Positions 9,292 through 20,936 of a DNA stretch of 64,000 nucleotides are shown here, piece by piece. A program made the translations under genes and the position numbers. The notes under the pieces are model-generated. The model ran no database searches. It saw only the letters and a list, made by a program, of their open reading frames with translations, and had not been told where the DNA came from. Positions within the stretch are counted from its first letter, which is position 1. The number at the start of each line of letters is the position of its first letter. This DNA comes from Leptobrachium leishanense (lineage: Eukaryota; Chordata; Amphibia; Anura; Megophryidae), in NCBI GenBank assembly GCA_009667805.1, contig CM019064.1, positions 110,024,328-110,088,327 of the forward strand, written 5' to 3'.

Positions 9292-12200
9292 ATGATGAGT
9301 AAACCTCAATTCCAAATTTATTCCTTAAATGTTCGAGGCTTAAATACTCCGTACAAACGCCATGCCTTATTTCGTGATCTGCACAAGTCTCAACCAGCTA
9401 TTGTATGTTTGCAAGAGACTCATTTTTGTACGAGACGTCCGCCATCTCTGAAATCACGCATGTATACTGAGGCGTATCACTCCACTGCTCAGACGAAGTC
9501 TAGAGGTGTCTCGGTTCTATTCCACAAAGACTGGACCTTTGTATGTTCGGCTCAGTATGTTGATCCGTTGGGCCGCCTTGTGATTCTTGTGGGCACGTTG
9601 AACGAATTACCAATTACTATTGCTAACCTATATCTCCCTAATGAAAACCCAATTTCTTATCTTCGGAAAGCTTATGGTAGAGTGAAAAAAATATCTAGTG
9701 GTACGTTGTTTCTATGTGGGGATTTTAACTGCACCCCTGACCCTGACGTTGACACCCAATCGAGCCACCCCAGCTCCAAACCCCGTTCCCCCAGCCTCTA
9801 GTAAACAACTAAGGGAATTCATGCACTCGTTTGAACTCTATGATACTTGGCGGATATGTCACCCTACTACGCGTGATTACACTTTTTTTTCTCATGTTCA
9901 TTCCTCGTATAGTAGAATTGACTTGTGTTTGATTCATAGCTCGGCTTTGTCCCGCCTGTTGGAGGCGACCATAGGCATTATCACGTGGTCTGACCATGCT
10001 CCGCTTACGCTTACCTTTGAGGCGGCCTTCCCGCCGAGGGGTATGGGGAACTGGAGACTCAATGACTCGCTTATTGTAAATGAAGATGACGTGGCTAACA
10101 CTAGGCAACTCCTTCAGGAGTATTTCACGACGAACATAACTGAGGATGTTGCGACATCGTCGGTTTGGCTGGCACACAAGGCTGTCTGCGAGGACATTTT
10201 ATTCAGAAAGGAGCGCAGAAGAAGAGACGTTTTAATGCTCAGACGTCTGCTCTTCTACGACGAATCACTGAGTTGGAGTCCCAGAATAAAACCGCTCCTG
10301 CCCCACATATTACTGCTCAGCTGACTCTACAGCGCCGTGAGTTGGAGCACTTATGCTCCAGGTCACGGCGCGCTCACTTAGAAGGCTTAACTATGCCCAC
10401 TATACCCAAGGGAATAAACCGGGGAAATTGCTGGCGTCTAAATTGAAAGGGAAAAGAATGCAAACTAACATACCGTTCCTTTTGGATGCTAATAGCGTGA
10501 AGATTTACAATCCTGCCCTTATCACTGATGAATTTGCACGCTATTATGCCTCCTTATATAACCTGGGACTAAACAACACCGTGCCGACCCCTGCATTAGA
10601 CGACATAGAGCTCTTTCTCCAAACGGCTAATCTCCCTTCTATAACTGCCCCTCAGGCTACAGGTTTGCTGGCTGCGTTCACAGAGGAGGAGGTATATAAG
10701 GCTATTAAGGCGCTCCCAAAAAATAAAGCTCCAGGTCCCGACGGTTTTACAAATCTGTACTACCAGAAATTTGCTTCTTCTCTAGTCCCGATTCTTACCC
10801 TGGTTTTTAATAATGTTAAAGATACCGGCATTATCCCTTCGGAGATGCTGCAAGCGACAATAGTCACCCTGCCTAAACCTGGTAAAGCCCCAACACACTG
10901 TGCCAATTTCCGTCCCATCTCCCTGTTGAATGTAGATGCCAAGTTATATGCTAAATTGCTGGCAAATAGATTGGCCCCTCTACCCCTTCTTTGATTGCGA
11001 ATGAGCAGACTGGCTTTGTCCCGGGCCGCCAAACGTGTGACAACACCCGACGGTTTTATGATATACTCGACCTGGCCCATAGGACTAACAGTTCTGGACT
11101 CCTGTTGGCATTAGATGCTGAAAAGGCATTTGATCGCCTGCACTGGGGGTATATGCGGACGGTGTTACTGAAGTTTGGCTTCCCAGAACAATTTATAAAC
11201 AGCATTATGGCCTTACTCAGATCCGTCGGCAAAAGTATTGGCTAGGGTTTCTATCATCCGCTTTCCATATAACAAATGGCACCCGTCAGGGATGCCCTTT
11301 ATCCCCGCTAATATTCATTCTGGCCTTAGAACCCCTGGCGTTGCAGATTAAAACGGCTCCGGCTATTAAGGGCTTATCAACCCCGAATGGGGAACATAAA
11401 TTGGCACTGTTTGCGGACGACATACTGCTCTTCCTGACCACACACCGGAGACCTCGCTCCCTCCCCTGTTTAGCCTCCTCGATAATTTTGGCGCGATATC
11501 CTATTATAAAAATAACATAAGTAAAACGCAAGCTCTCCCCATAAATATTGCTGCTTCATCCCTCAGCTCTCTGCGTAGTAAATACCCCTTTGACTGGCGT
11601 TCTACCTCTTTAAAATATCTGGGTATATCCCTCTCTAAATCGCGGGGAACCATCCTTAGAGAAAACTTTACGCCACTCTTGAACTCTATTGAGGCGCAGC
11701 TCTCCAAATGGAGCACAATCGACTCATCCTGGCTGGGTCGTATGGCGGCCATGAAGATGTGTATCTTACCCCAAATTTTATATTATTTCAGGAATATCCC
11801 GGTTTTCATCCCGGCGCATTTATTGCTCCGGATGCAAAAACTAATTCATGCACACATATGGAAGGGGAAGCCTCCTCGAGTGTCGGCCTCCACGGTTACA
11901 ACACCGCGACGTAATGGTGGGTTGGGGTTTCTGGATCTGCAATCTTATTATAAAGCAGCCTTACTAGCCCAACTGTTGTCATCAATGTATCAAAAAGAAC
12001 CACCACTATGGCTGCAGCTGGAGAATGCCATGATTTTCCCATACCGACTCCATGACCTGATGTGGCTCACATTCCTGCCGAGGAATAGTACCACGGGTTT
12101 GTTGCCTGTTTCGATGCTCTCCCTCATGGCGTGGCGATTGTGGGGCCGTCAATTGGTGAGGCCTTACAACTTACTATGCCTTGCCCCTTTAAGGGTTTTA

Positions 12201-13088
12201 TGTCGCTTTATTCCCGATTTAAACTTAGACTCCTGGATCAGGCGAGGTTTGACTCATGTATGGCAGCTCTTCATGCCACACTCTCTGAAAACCTTCCCCG
12301 ATTTGGTACAGGAATTCGCTATCCCATCAAAGGAATGCTTCACATATCTTCGTGTGAAACATGCTTTGACCCAGAAAGGCCTTACCTCTTTCACGGATGT
12401 GAACCTCTCGGCTTTTCATAAATTGTGTTTGGGACGAAAATGTCACATGAAACCGCTGTCCCTTTGTTACAATAGCCTCCTAACTCCGACCCCGCCTAAA
12501 AAACTACCCTATATGGTTAATTGGGAAAAAGACCTAGCCTTAACACTTTCCATAGAAGATTGGTCATACGCCATGGACACAATATATAAATATTCTAGAA
12601 GTACCAATTTACGAGAAGCCCATATCAAACTCCTATGCAGATGGTATTTAACACCCACCCGGTTGGCCCATATTTCAGGGAACACTGGTCTCTGTTGGAG
12701 ATGTCTTACAGGCACTGGCTCATTATTGCACACTTTCTGGCTTTGTCCCATGCTGGGGGGATATTGGGAAAAGATAAATAGGTTGATCTCTCATTGCACT
12801 TCACTTAAATTCCCACTTTGTCCGAAAATGTACCTCTTACACCTTATACCTGTTACAATTCAGACCCGTCATAGGAGGTTTATCTCCATGGTACTTGGTA
12901 CAGCTAAAATTGTAATAGCTAGACATTGGCGGTCCTCTATGTGTCCCTCTATGAAGGAAGTTATGGGGGCCCTGGAAAATGTTTTCAAATATGAGGAAAT
13001 GTTTCACACCGCGAACAATTCTATGTGCCTGCTACATGATACGTGGGAGGGATGGAAGATGTTTGTGGAATCTGGAAATCTGATATAA
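9292..13088 (+). pseudogene. L1 ORF2: endonuclease and reverse transcriptase, multiply frameshifted
   Basis: This is the L1 replication polyprotein. The apurinic-type endonuclease shows SLNVRGLNTPYKRHA, CLQETHF, LFLCGDFNCTPD (to about 9750) and, after a frameshift, ITWSDHAPLTL near 9990. Reverse transcriptase follows with [20 protein letters not shown] (about 10715), [21 protein letters not shown] (about 10905), the motif A region LALDAEKAFDRLHW (about 11105), TRQGCPLSP (about 11283) and the catalytic LFADDILLF (about 11410). The long C-terminal block begins near 11679 (GGLGFLDLQSYYKAALLAQL) and holds a CCHC knuckle, CWRCLTGTGSLLHTFWLC, near 12695-12750. At least six frame changes (near 9770, 10250, 10430, 10985, 11240, 11450-11670) separate these pieces. 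The last 1.4 kb is open without a break. Confidence 0.92.
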
Positions 13089-13636
13089 GACATGACGACT
13101 GTAAGATGATAGTGCTGCCATGTTTTTTTTATTTTATGTTTTATGTTAGTTTAGGAATTATATGTTATTAGAAAATGGAGTGCGCACAATTGACCCCCTT
13201 TTTCAGTTTACGAAGATAATCCAATTGAATTATACTGTTTATTACCATTGCTGCTTATTTATGCTTTTTCCTTTGGATGGTTCTTTCATTTAAATGTATG
13301 TACCACTTTTTGTGTAAACTCCAATAAAAATTCTTTATATGAAAAAAAAAAAATAATAATTTGCACATGGCATTGAAAACACGGTACTGGCAGCAACGAG
13401 CTAAACCTTATGAGACCTGAGCAGGGACTCACGGTGCGGCAGGCCACTTTTGCTGCTGCCCGTTCTCCGTATTCTTATAAATTTATTTTTCCTTTTCCAT
13501 GAAGAAAGAGGACAAAACCAGCTATGGTCCCCTTGCTCAAGGTGCCTATAGAGCTATCAACGACCTGATGTCACGGAGCTGCTTCCGGGGTGGCAGGTTT
13601 GAACCCAATGTGCAATGATTTATACAGAGAAGGATA

Positions 13637-13780
13637 GATAGATAGATATACAGTATATACCCAGGTCCAGTATTACCCAGGTCCTTGATATTTGTTTATT
13701 GCCTTTATACCTTACTCCTAATAAATCCTTATGTATGTATGTATGTATATATATATACACATATACATACATACATACAA
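13637..13780. repeat. Microsatellites (GATA)n and (GTAT)n/(TACA)n
   Basis: GATAGATAGATAGATATACA lies at about 13637. A near-palindromic ATGTATGTATGTATGTATAT to ACATACATACATACA tract lies at 13732-13780. Confidence 0.85.
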
Positions 13781-14055
13781 AAGGACTTATTATTCATAAA
13801 GGGAAGACAGTGTATTAATAATAACCAGCAATAAGATTAAGTAAAAGGCAAGCTGAGAGAAAAAGGTAGAGAAAAGAGAATAAAAGGCAGAGAAAAGAGA
13901 ATAAGACTAAAACTATACTAAATACATAAAAGGAGAGTAGATAGAAATAGGAAGTAGAGCAGGGTTAGGCCAGGTATGGAGAGAGATATAGTTAGGAAAA
14001 TGGAGACTGAAGGAAGGTCTTAGGGAAAATAGAAAACAAAAGCAGAGAGTTATTT

Positions 14056-14236
14056 GCAGGCAGAGGGTCCTGGGAATGCAGAGGGTCCTGGGAAGGCAGA
14101 GGGTCCTGGGAAGGCAGAGGATCTTTAGAACAGGAACTGTAGCAGGTATCTTTAAACAGGATCTGTAGCAGAATATCTTTAAACAGGATCTGTAGCAGGT
14201 ATCTTTAAACAGGATCTGTAGCAGGAGATCTTTGAG
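14056..14236 (+). repeat. Two adjoining minisatellites
   Basis: GGCAGAGGGTCCTGGGAA-type units of 17-18 bp repeat four times at 14056-14120. TTTAAACAGGATCTGTAGCAG-like units of about 28 bp repeat four times at 14135-14236. Confidence 0.85.
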
Positions 14237-15694
14237 GCAGGAAACTGTAGAGGGGTTATCTGCAGATAATAACGTGGAGAAGACAAGATGCAACAAGGGT
14301 CTAAGCAGGTATCAGGAACTGGAGGTAGCTTCTTGCTAGTGAGGAGAACACTAAGTTAATGCAGAAGTATTTTGGGATAGGTGTGGTACTCTTTTGTAGA
14401 GGAAAATTTGGAAAGCATTAGCTAGCACCTGGTTACTAGCTCAGCAAGGCTTTTCAGGAGGGCCACTGCTACTCTTACCACTATCAGGCAACTTGTTCTT
14501 AGTTCTCTTGCGGCTCCGGTGGCATGGCACATGACACCTGATGAGGCCAAAGTAGGCCAACATGATCATACATGCTTGCTATATTTCTTGTTCAGAGGAA
14601 GCTTCCCTGGCATTTGAAACTAATCACCCTTTTTCAATGATAGCAGTTGGATTTGCGTATGGAATTGTCTTTTCTAGAGTATAAGACCTGAATGGGGACT
14701 CAGCACAGGACAGGCCACTTACACCCCTGCCCAAACCTGTTTTTTGGAAGCATAAATGCAAAAAGATACAGAATATATACAAGATATTCCCATATTCGGT
14801 ACACATTTCAGAGTCTATTATATTTTCATTTTATTATGCATGTACAAATTATTAAACTAAAACCTGTCATTTGTTTTATTCTTTAAAAATGTTCTTTATA
14901 ATTTCAACTAAAGTTATTAGATATTAATGTATATTGAACATAAATAAAAGCTGTATCTATCCGATGCAGAACAGAATATAATATGTGCAGTGTACTAAAT
15001 AAGTACATTGAAAATCACAGGTAAAAATGTACATAGCAAAAATGACAACATTGCTCTGGTCATTAATCAGCAAGGGTAAAAAGACACAGGACTGGAGGGA
15101 TTAAATTGATGCCATTCATCCTGGTGTTTCCATTATGAAAGCCGAATGGCTAGACCAAATTATGGTAATACTTAAATTATCACATCACCAAATAATGAAA
15201 TGAAATTGCCTGTCCTCTAAGATTTTTCTACTTTGAGACTAAAATTCTAAATTGAAAATACTTATTAAAAATGTATTTCTCCAAAGATTGGTTTTTATAT
15301 GTGCTGTTTTGTAATCAGAACAAGAGCAGTTATATAATATATCATTATTTTTGAGTTTAACATATTAGGAATATTCCCCTAACAGCTTTAAAACCAGCTA
15401 ATGCTGCATTAGACTTTCCATTATATATTATTACGGTGATAAACAATCTTCTCTGGAAACAGTCTTAATATGTTGCAAACTTTTTACCGATTCTAATCCT
15501 AATATCATTGTCAGAACTATATAAAGCTATATTTTTTCTTTTAATTTCTCTATTTATGCATTTTGCCATATGACAATAATACTCTTGAAATCCATGTCAA
15601 AGCTAAAGTAGAAGGTCAAATCAGTAAGGCATAAAAATACTCAGGATCCCTGAGAGGCTAACATAACACATATAGTCTACTGGATTAGCATTAA

Positions 15695-16199
15695 AGGAAC
15701 ACCCTACTGAGAAGTAGAGTTTCCCTTTTTTTTTGCCCTTAAATAATTTTCTTATTTTGCCCAATTTACTCACCTTTTTCCCTCGCCACGCACAGCTCCT
15801 TCTACGGCTCAGGGATTCTCAAACCTAGAAGTTCCTGAGACTTTTCTGCGCTTCCTGCACTACTTGCGTAGGAAACAAAATTGCGCACCGCAATGGGATT
15901 TGGGAACCTTACCCATGCACAAGTCCCATAGCGCCCGCACAGAACGATGGATTGATGCTGCACGCATGTGCAACTTCGATCTCTCTCAGCTTCCTGAGAA
16001 GCTAACGTGATCGGTCTCAGAGATAGTGACATCAACACACTCCCCGTGTGCTGATGTTACTAGTAACCAAGCTGTAACGGGTGAAGAAAAGCAAACTCCT
16101 CCACCCAGCTTTTTAGCAAAAATGAGCTGGGGGAGGCACAGTCCTCACTTCCTGCCTATTTAACGAATATTAAGTGGTCAGGATTAGTAGAGTGTTACT
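15695..16199. mobile_element. Kolobok/T2-like MITE, copy 1
   Basis: Flanked by TTAA (15691-15694 and 16200-16203) with termini AAGGAACACCCTACTGA and (inverted) AGTAACACT. This gives the TTAAAGG start typical of the amphibian T2/Kolobok MITEs. The body (TTTTTTGCCCTTAAA, TTTACTCACCTTTTTCCCT, GAACGATGG, TGATGTTACTAGTAACC, TAAGTGGTCAGG) aligns in order with the element at 62697-63251. No coding capacity. Confidence 0.82.
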
Positions 16200-16243
16200 T
16201 TAAAGGCTAAATCCAAAAACTAACACATTGACCCCTGATGGAG

Positions 16244-16357
16244 AATCTTGGCATTCCAGTTGTTGCTTGACTACCTGTCCCCAGATGCTCAGCCAGTTTT
16301 AGGTGTGACTGTGAATTATGGGACATGTAGTTCAAAAACATCTGGGGTGCCAAGGTT
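16244..16357. mobile_element. Short foldback MITE (about 115 bp)
   Basis: The left arm AATCTTGGCATTCCAG and right arm TCTGGGGTGCCAAGGTT are inverted repeats, with ATTATGGGACATGTAGTTC just inside the right arm. A diverged half-copy (CATAGACAACCTTGACCCTC) is at about 24880. Superfamily unknown. Confidence 0.6.
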
Positions 16358-17193
16358 AGCCGTTTGGAATAAGGAGAAGTCATCAACCTGTATCCAGGCA
16401 CAAGGGATACACCAGGAAGGTAAATCCAAAGATGGTAAATATAGTTTACTAGGAGGAATCTGCCTTGTTAGGGCAAGACTGGTGCAATCCACTCATGACA
16501 AATCGATTGGAACTCCAGCAGCAGTCCCTTTGAAAATTGTGAGGCCAGGGCCACTCCACGACTCAGTCACAGGGACCTCAAGGATTGCTGCAGAGGCTGA
16601 AAATATTTCTGACTATTCCACTGGGGTTGTCCTCTCTCTTTCATCGGTGGTGTCAAACCTATAGTACTTTGGCCTGATCTTGGAGGAGAACAGCACGGGC
16701 GTTGAATTGTTCTTTTTGAATGGGGTCGTCAACCACTTAAACACATTATGCTGATTTGATCATGCCAAATACTCATGGTCAGTACATGGCTTGTGCTCCA
16801 GGTCTGCACGGCCCAGTCACAACATTGCAATAAGTACTTACAGTTAAAACAACACATTACAAAGTTTTGAATTTCTATTCAAACTGGACACATTCTAAAC
16901 TTATTTTAAGTCTTTATGTTCAACTTCAAATTACTACATACAGTCAGGTCCAGAAATATTGGGACATCGACACAATTCTAACATCTTTGGCGCTATACAC
17001 CACCACAATGGAGTTGGAATGAAACAAAAACAATGTGCTTTAACTGCAGACTGTCAGCTTTAATTTGAGGGTATGTTCATCCAACTCAGGTGAACGGTGT
17101 AGGACTTACAGCAGTTTGCAGATGTGCCTCCCACTTGTTAAGGGACCAAAGGTAATGGGACAGAATAATAATCATAAATCAAACTTTCCCTTC

Positions 17194-18436
17194 TTAATAC
17201 TTGGTTGCAAATCCTTTGCAGTCAATCACAGCCTGAAGTCTGGAATGCATAGACATCACCAGATGCTGGGTTTCATCCCTGGTGATGCTCTGCCAGGCCT
17301 CTACTGCAATTGTCTTCAGTTCCTGCTTGTTCTTGGGGCATTTTCCCTTCAGTTTTGTCTTCAGCAAGTGAAATGCATGCTCAATGGGATTCAGGTCAGG
17401 TGATTGACTTGGCCATTGCATAACATTCCACTTCTGTCCCTTCAAAAACTCTTTGGTTGCTTTTGCAGTATGCTGTGGGTCATTGTCCATCTGCACTGTG
17501 AAGCGCCATCCAATGAGTTCTGCAGCATTTGGCTGAATGTGAGCAGATAATATTGCCCGAAACACTTCTGAATTCATCCTGCTGCTTTTGTCAGCAGTCA
17601 CATCATCAATAAATACAAGAGAACCAGTTCCATTGGCAGCCATACATGCCCACGCCATGACACTACCACCACTATGCTTCACTGATGAGGTGGTATGCTT
17701 AGAATCATGAGCAGTTCCTTTCCTTCTCCATACTCTTCTCTTCCCATCACTCTGGTACAAGTTGATCTTGGTCTCATCTGTCCATAGGATCTTGTTCCAG
17801 AACTGTGAAGGCTTTGTTAGGTGTTGTTTGGCAAACTCTAATCTGGCCTTCCTGTTTTTGAGGCTCACCAATGGTTTACATCTTGTGGTGAACCCTCTGT
17901 ATTCACTCTGGTGAAGTCTTCTCTTGATTGTTGACTTTGACACGCATACACCAACCTCCTGGAGAGTGTTCTTGATATGGACAGCTGTTGTGAAGGGTGT
18001 TTTCTTCACCAGGGAAAGAATTCTTCGGTCATCCACCACAGTTGTTTTCCGTGGTCTCCCGGGTCTTTTGGTTTTGCCGAGCTCACCGGTGTATTCCTTC
18101 TTTTTGAGAATGTTTCAAACAGTTGTTTTAGCCACAGTAGCAGGGTTATTCAGAGAGCGTGAAAAGCAGGAGAATGACTGGAGAATGGCTGGAGAATGAA
18201 AAATTCTAGGTCAAAATAGCCGATTTGGAAATTGAGATGAAAGGGAGAATTTTTCTGGTTTGGCTATTTTGACCTAGAATTTTTCATTCTCCAGTCATTC
18301 TCCAGCTATTCTCCTGCTTTTCACGCTCTCTGAATAACCCTGCTAATGTTCTTGCTATCTCTCTGATGGGTTTGTTTTGTTTCTTCAGCCTAATGATGGT
18401 TTGCTTCACTGATAGTGACATCTCTTTGGATCTCAT
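17194..18436 (-). pseudogene. Tc1 transposase (DDE type), split by a MITE
   Basis: This is the enzyme that cuts and pastes the surrounding element. Reading on the minus strand from an ATG at 18436 (MRSKEMSLSVKQTIIRLKKQ, the first helix-turn-helix), the frame is broken after about 30 residues by the MITE at 18140-18343. It resumes with KTTV, an in-frame stop (TGA near 18118), then the GRPRKTT minor-groove hook and a 281-residue open stretch from 18039. The catalytic triad is visible: ILWTDETKINLY (first D), VQMDNDPQHTAKATKEFL (second D) and SPDLNPIEHAFHLLKTKL (E, DD34E spacing). The C-terminus is complete at 17194. The catalytic core is intact, but the DNA-binding half is split and carries a stop. 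Confidence 0.93.
18140..18343. mobile_element. TA-target MITE, 204 bp, nearly perfect foldback
   Basis: Flanked by TA (18138-18139, 18344-18345). Termini GCAGGGTTATTCAGAGAGCG and its inverse. The arms are inverted repeats of nearly 100 bp (TGAAAAGCAGGAGAATGACT, then GAATGAAAAATTCTAGGTCA). Related copies are at 31891-32085, 41173-41360 and 55980-56126. TA target and structure suggest a Tc1/mariner-mobilised MITE. Confidence 0.88.
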
Positions 18437-18496
18437 CTTGAGAGTTGACAGCAACAGATTCCAAATGCAAATAGCACACTTGAAATGAACTCTGGG

Positions 18497-20219
18497 GGGC
18501 GTGGCTGGCTGCCATCGGGAGCGGACGTGTTCTGGTGGAGCTCCGCACGTCTGCTACCCTTCGGGACCTCTAGCTGACTATTACCGCAGAAATGTTTAAC
18601 TTTGAGGTGCCTAGGGGCTAGCCACCGGAACCGAGCTGTTCGGGGTCCGTTTTGTCCCCCCCCAGATGAGAGACACACCATCTGGGGCCTTCGTTTCCTG
18701 CTGAGCGCGGTCTCCTGTCGGCCATCTTGGGGCCTAGACATCGACTCCTTGCCTGGGTGTGCGGCTGCTGCGAGCTGTGGAGATGGAGGGCCCCCCAGCT
18801 CCCGAATGCTGTGGCGGTCCATGAAATAGCAGGGGGCTCAGACTGGTGGTGGCTGTCTGGCTCACCACCTGCCAGGACCCTGGGATCCGTACTGGAGGAC
18901 CTCGAGGCCTTTTTGGAGTCGCTGCCCAGGGATGACGACAGACCGCTGACACGTGGTGCGTGGCACCAGCTGATGGCGGTACTGGGGACCGGTCGGCGGT
19001 TTGAGTCTCTGGGTGAAGATGACTTGGAGTAAGGATCCTCCACCAGCTGTCAGGATGACATTACAGGAGAGGAGGCCATGCTCCTGGAGCGGAGTGGGGG
19101 CGAGGAGCTACTACCTGAGGAGACCGGCGGAGAATTGGAGGACCCTGCGCAACGCCCCATGCTTATACCTACACTGACTGCGACAGAGCCGCGGCAGACC
19201 TCAGGAGGGTTGTCTGTCAGAGGCCTGAGGTGCCCACCCCTGCCTTCGGCAGCTGTGCCCGGAACTTTCCTCTTCTGTGCTGGAGGCCCTGAGAGTTATG
19301 CTGCGTTGCGGACACGGCTGGAGCCGTGGGCCTTGCAGGTGGATGGCGGACCTGCGGGGGCTGCGGCCTTTGGCCGCGGTCTGGAGCGATGGATGTCTCG
19401 AATTGATGGGCCTGTGAGCGCGACCTTTCCATTTGACACGGGCTGAAGCAGTCTGCTCACCCATCTTTTCTCCTTCGTGCTGCAGATCTGTTTTTTCTGA
19501 TGACACCCCCCTTGTATGCGGACACTCTCAGCCCCCCCTCGATGAGTAGATTTGATTTGATTTTCTATTCCCCCCACGATTACTATTAATATATATATAT
19601 ATATTTTATTTTTTTTCCTTCACTCTTTCTCCCCCCCCCCCATTTTTGTTTAGTTGGCGTTTTTGGGATACCCTGAGGGACGTAGCTTACCTCCCCAGGT
19701 GCCCGGGCCTAGTGCCTTTCACCCCCCTCATGGCCTTCTCCCGTGGGCTTCGGCCACCCGGGATTTTGCCAGGGTTGGCACATTCTTGGTCTTTTGCCAT
19801 TTTTCCCCCTCCACAATCCACTTCCCCACCCCCTTTTTTTTATTTATTTATTATTTTTTTTTGGCCCCCTCCCCCTTTATAAAGATCCTTGATAACTTTG
19901 TTGCTGATTATCTATATTTTTGTGCTAACACTCCCCTCGTTTCTTATATCTCGCTGAGACCCCCCTAACTGGGAATGTTTATTGTTTTCTGTATTGGATG
20001 ATTTTAGCTGATTATATTACGGTTTACACGCAATGTCGTTTTGATGTCTACTTAAGGTTCCTGATTACTTTTTCTTATGCGTGTGCAGTTAACAAGCTGT
20101 GGCCCTGCGTGGCCAACCTTCTTTCTTTCACGATGACTTACTGTGGCCCTGCGAGGCCATTTACCGTTTATGTCCTGCTGACTTTTTCATCAAATAAAAA
20201 TTTTGAATACCAAAAAAAA
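18497..20219 (+). mobile_element. Short L1 derivative (1.7 kb) with 15-bp TSD
   Basis: Flanked by the perfect duplication GAAATGAACTCTGGG (18482-18496 and 20220-20234). It opens GGGCGTGGCTGGC, like the full-length L1 at 7666, and ends AATAAAAATTTTGAATAC plus an A-run. Only 5'-UTR-like GC-rich sequence, a C/T-rich middle (about 19560-19870) and a 3' end are present, with no ORF1 or ORF2 domain recognised. It appears to be a non-autonomous or internally deleted L1 moved by L1 machinery. Open frames within it are not supported as proteins. Confidence 0.85.
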
Positions 20220-20534
20220 GAAATGAACTCTGGGCCTTTTATCTGCACATTGTAATTGGGGTAATGAGGGAATATCACACACCTGGCCATGGAACAGCTG
20301 AGAAGCCAATTGTCCCATTACCTTTGGTCCCTTAACAAGTGGGAGGCACATCGGCAAACTGCTGTAAGTCCTACACCGTTCACCTGAGTTGGATGTACAT
20401 ACCCTCAAATTAAAGCTGACAGTCTGCAGTTAAAGCACATTGTGTTTGTTTCATTCCAAATCCATTGTAGTGGTGTATAGAGCCAAAGATGTTAGAATTG
20501 TGTCGATGTCCCAATATTTCTGGACCTGACTGTA

Positions 20535-20936
20535 CCTTTAAAATAAAAACATGAAAAGATATGCCTGAGATCTGTCAGTAAAAGTGAGGCCATGACCCAC
20601 CATCTCCTCCTGCCTTATTCTGAAGAATATGGAGAACAAATAATTCTCTGTGTCCTATTGCAGGAACAAACTCATCACACAAGGTATTGCCTGGGTTATA
20701 CAAACGTTCTTACACAAATCCTGTGTGGCACATCAATGAGTCCTATGAGCTCCAGGAGTGTGCAAGCTGTGCAAGCTGTGCAAATGGTGAATCATATCGC
20801 AACTGCAAAGGAATAACGGATCACATAGCAAATATCACTTTGAAATTGCCAAACATTGGTTCATTGAAATAAAGGCCTTAAGATTTACTGCAGGACCAAT
20901 AATGTCTTGTTTACATAACGGTGATATTATAAGCAT
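20535..20936. other. No gene recognised
   Basis: A short imperfect tandem repeat AGCTGTGCAAGCTGTGCAA lies at about 20764. Nothing else is recognised. Confidence 0.45.

Larger units (their letters stand above)
7666..13356 (+). mobile_element. Full-length L1-clade LINE (5.7 kb) with 15-bp TSD
   Basis: The perfect target-site duplication TAATTTGCACATGGC occurs at 7651-7665 and 13357-13371. The element opens GGGGCGTGGCCGG, has an ORF1 and an ORF2, a roughly 500-bp spacer between them (8770-9290, T-rich), a 3' UTR with AATAAA (about 13323) and an A-rich tail ending AATAA. Complete ends with an intact TSD point to one target-primed insertion. Both ORFs are broken by several frameshifts, so this copy cannot be active as read. 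The 5' opening is nearly identical to that of the shorter element at 18497, which is probably the same family. Confidence 0.93.
13372..15690. other. No gene; spacer with short repeats
   Basis: Two loosely similar segments (13408-13450 and 14685-14735, sharing GACCTGA...GGGGACTCA and CAGGCCACTT) suggest old copies of an unidentified repeat. Otherwise the stretch is AT-rich and featureless. Confidence 0.5.
16941..20532 (-). mobile_element. Tc1/mariner transposon with about 220-bp TIRs, carrying two nested insertions
   Basis: TA duplications flank CAGTCAGGTCCAGAAATATT (16941) and its inverse ending at 20532. The inverted repeats extend to about 17162 and from about 20311 (inner end TGTCCCATTACCTTTGGTCC), an unusually long TIR of the kind known in some vertebrate Tc1 lineages. 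The interior encodes a minus-strand transposase. Two later insertions are nested: a TA-MITE at 18140-18343 within the gene, and an L1 derivative at 18497-20219 between the gene and the right TIR. Without them the element is about 1.65 kb, a normal Tc1 size. Confidence 0.95.

Noticed and set aside
16941..17403. Plus-strand open frame at 17065-17403
   Set aside because: It is the antisense shadow of the Tc1 transposase and TIR.
18602..19577. Several open frames of 70-140 residues on both strands
   Set aside because: They lie in GC-rich 5'-UTR-like DNA of a short L1 derivative, overlap each other on both strands and lack known domains.
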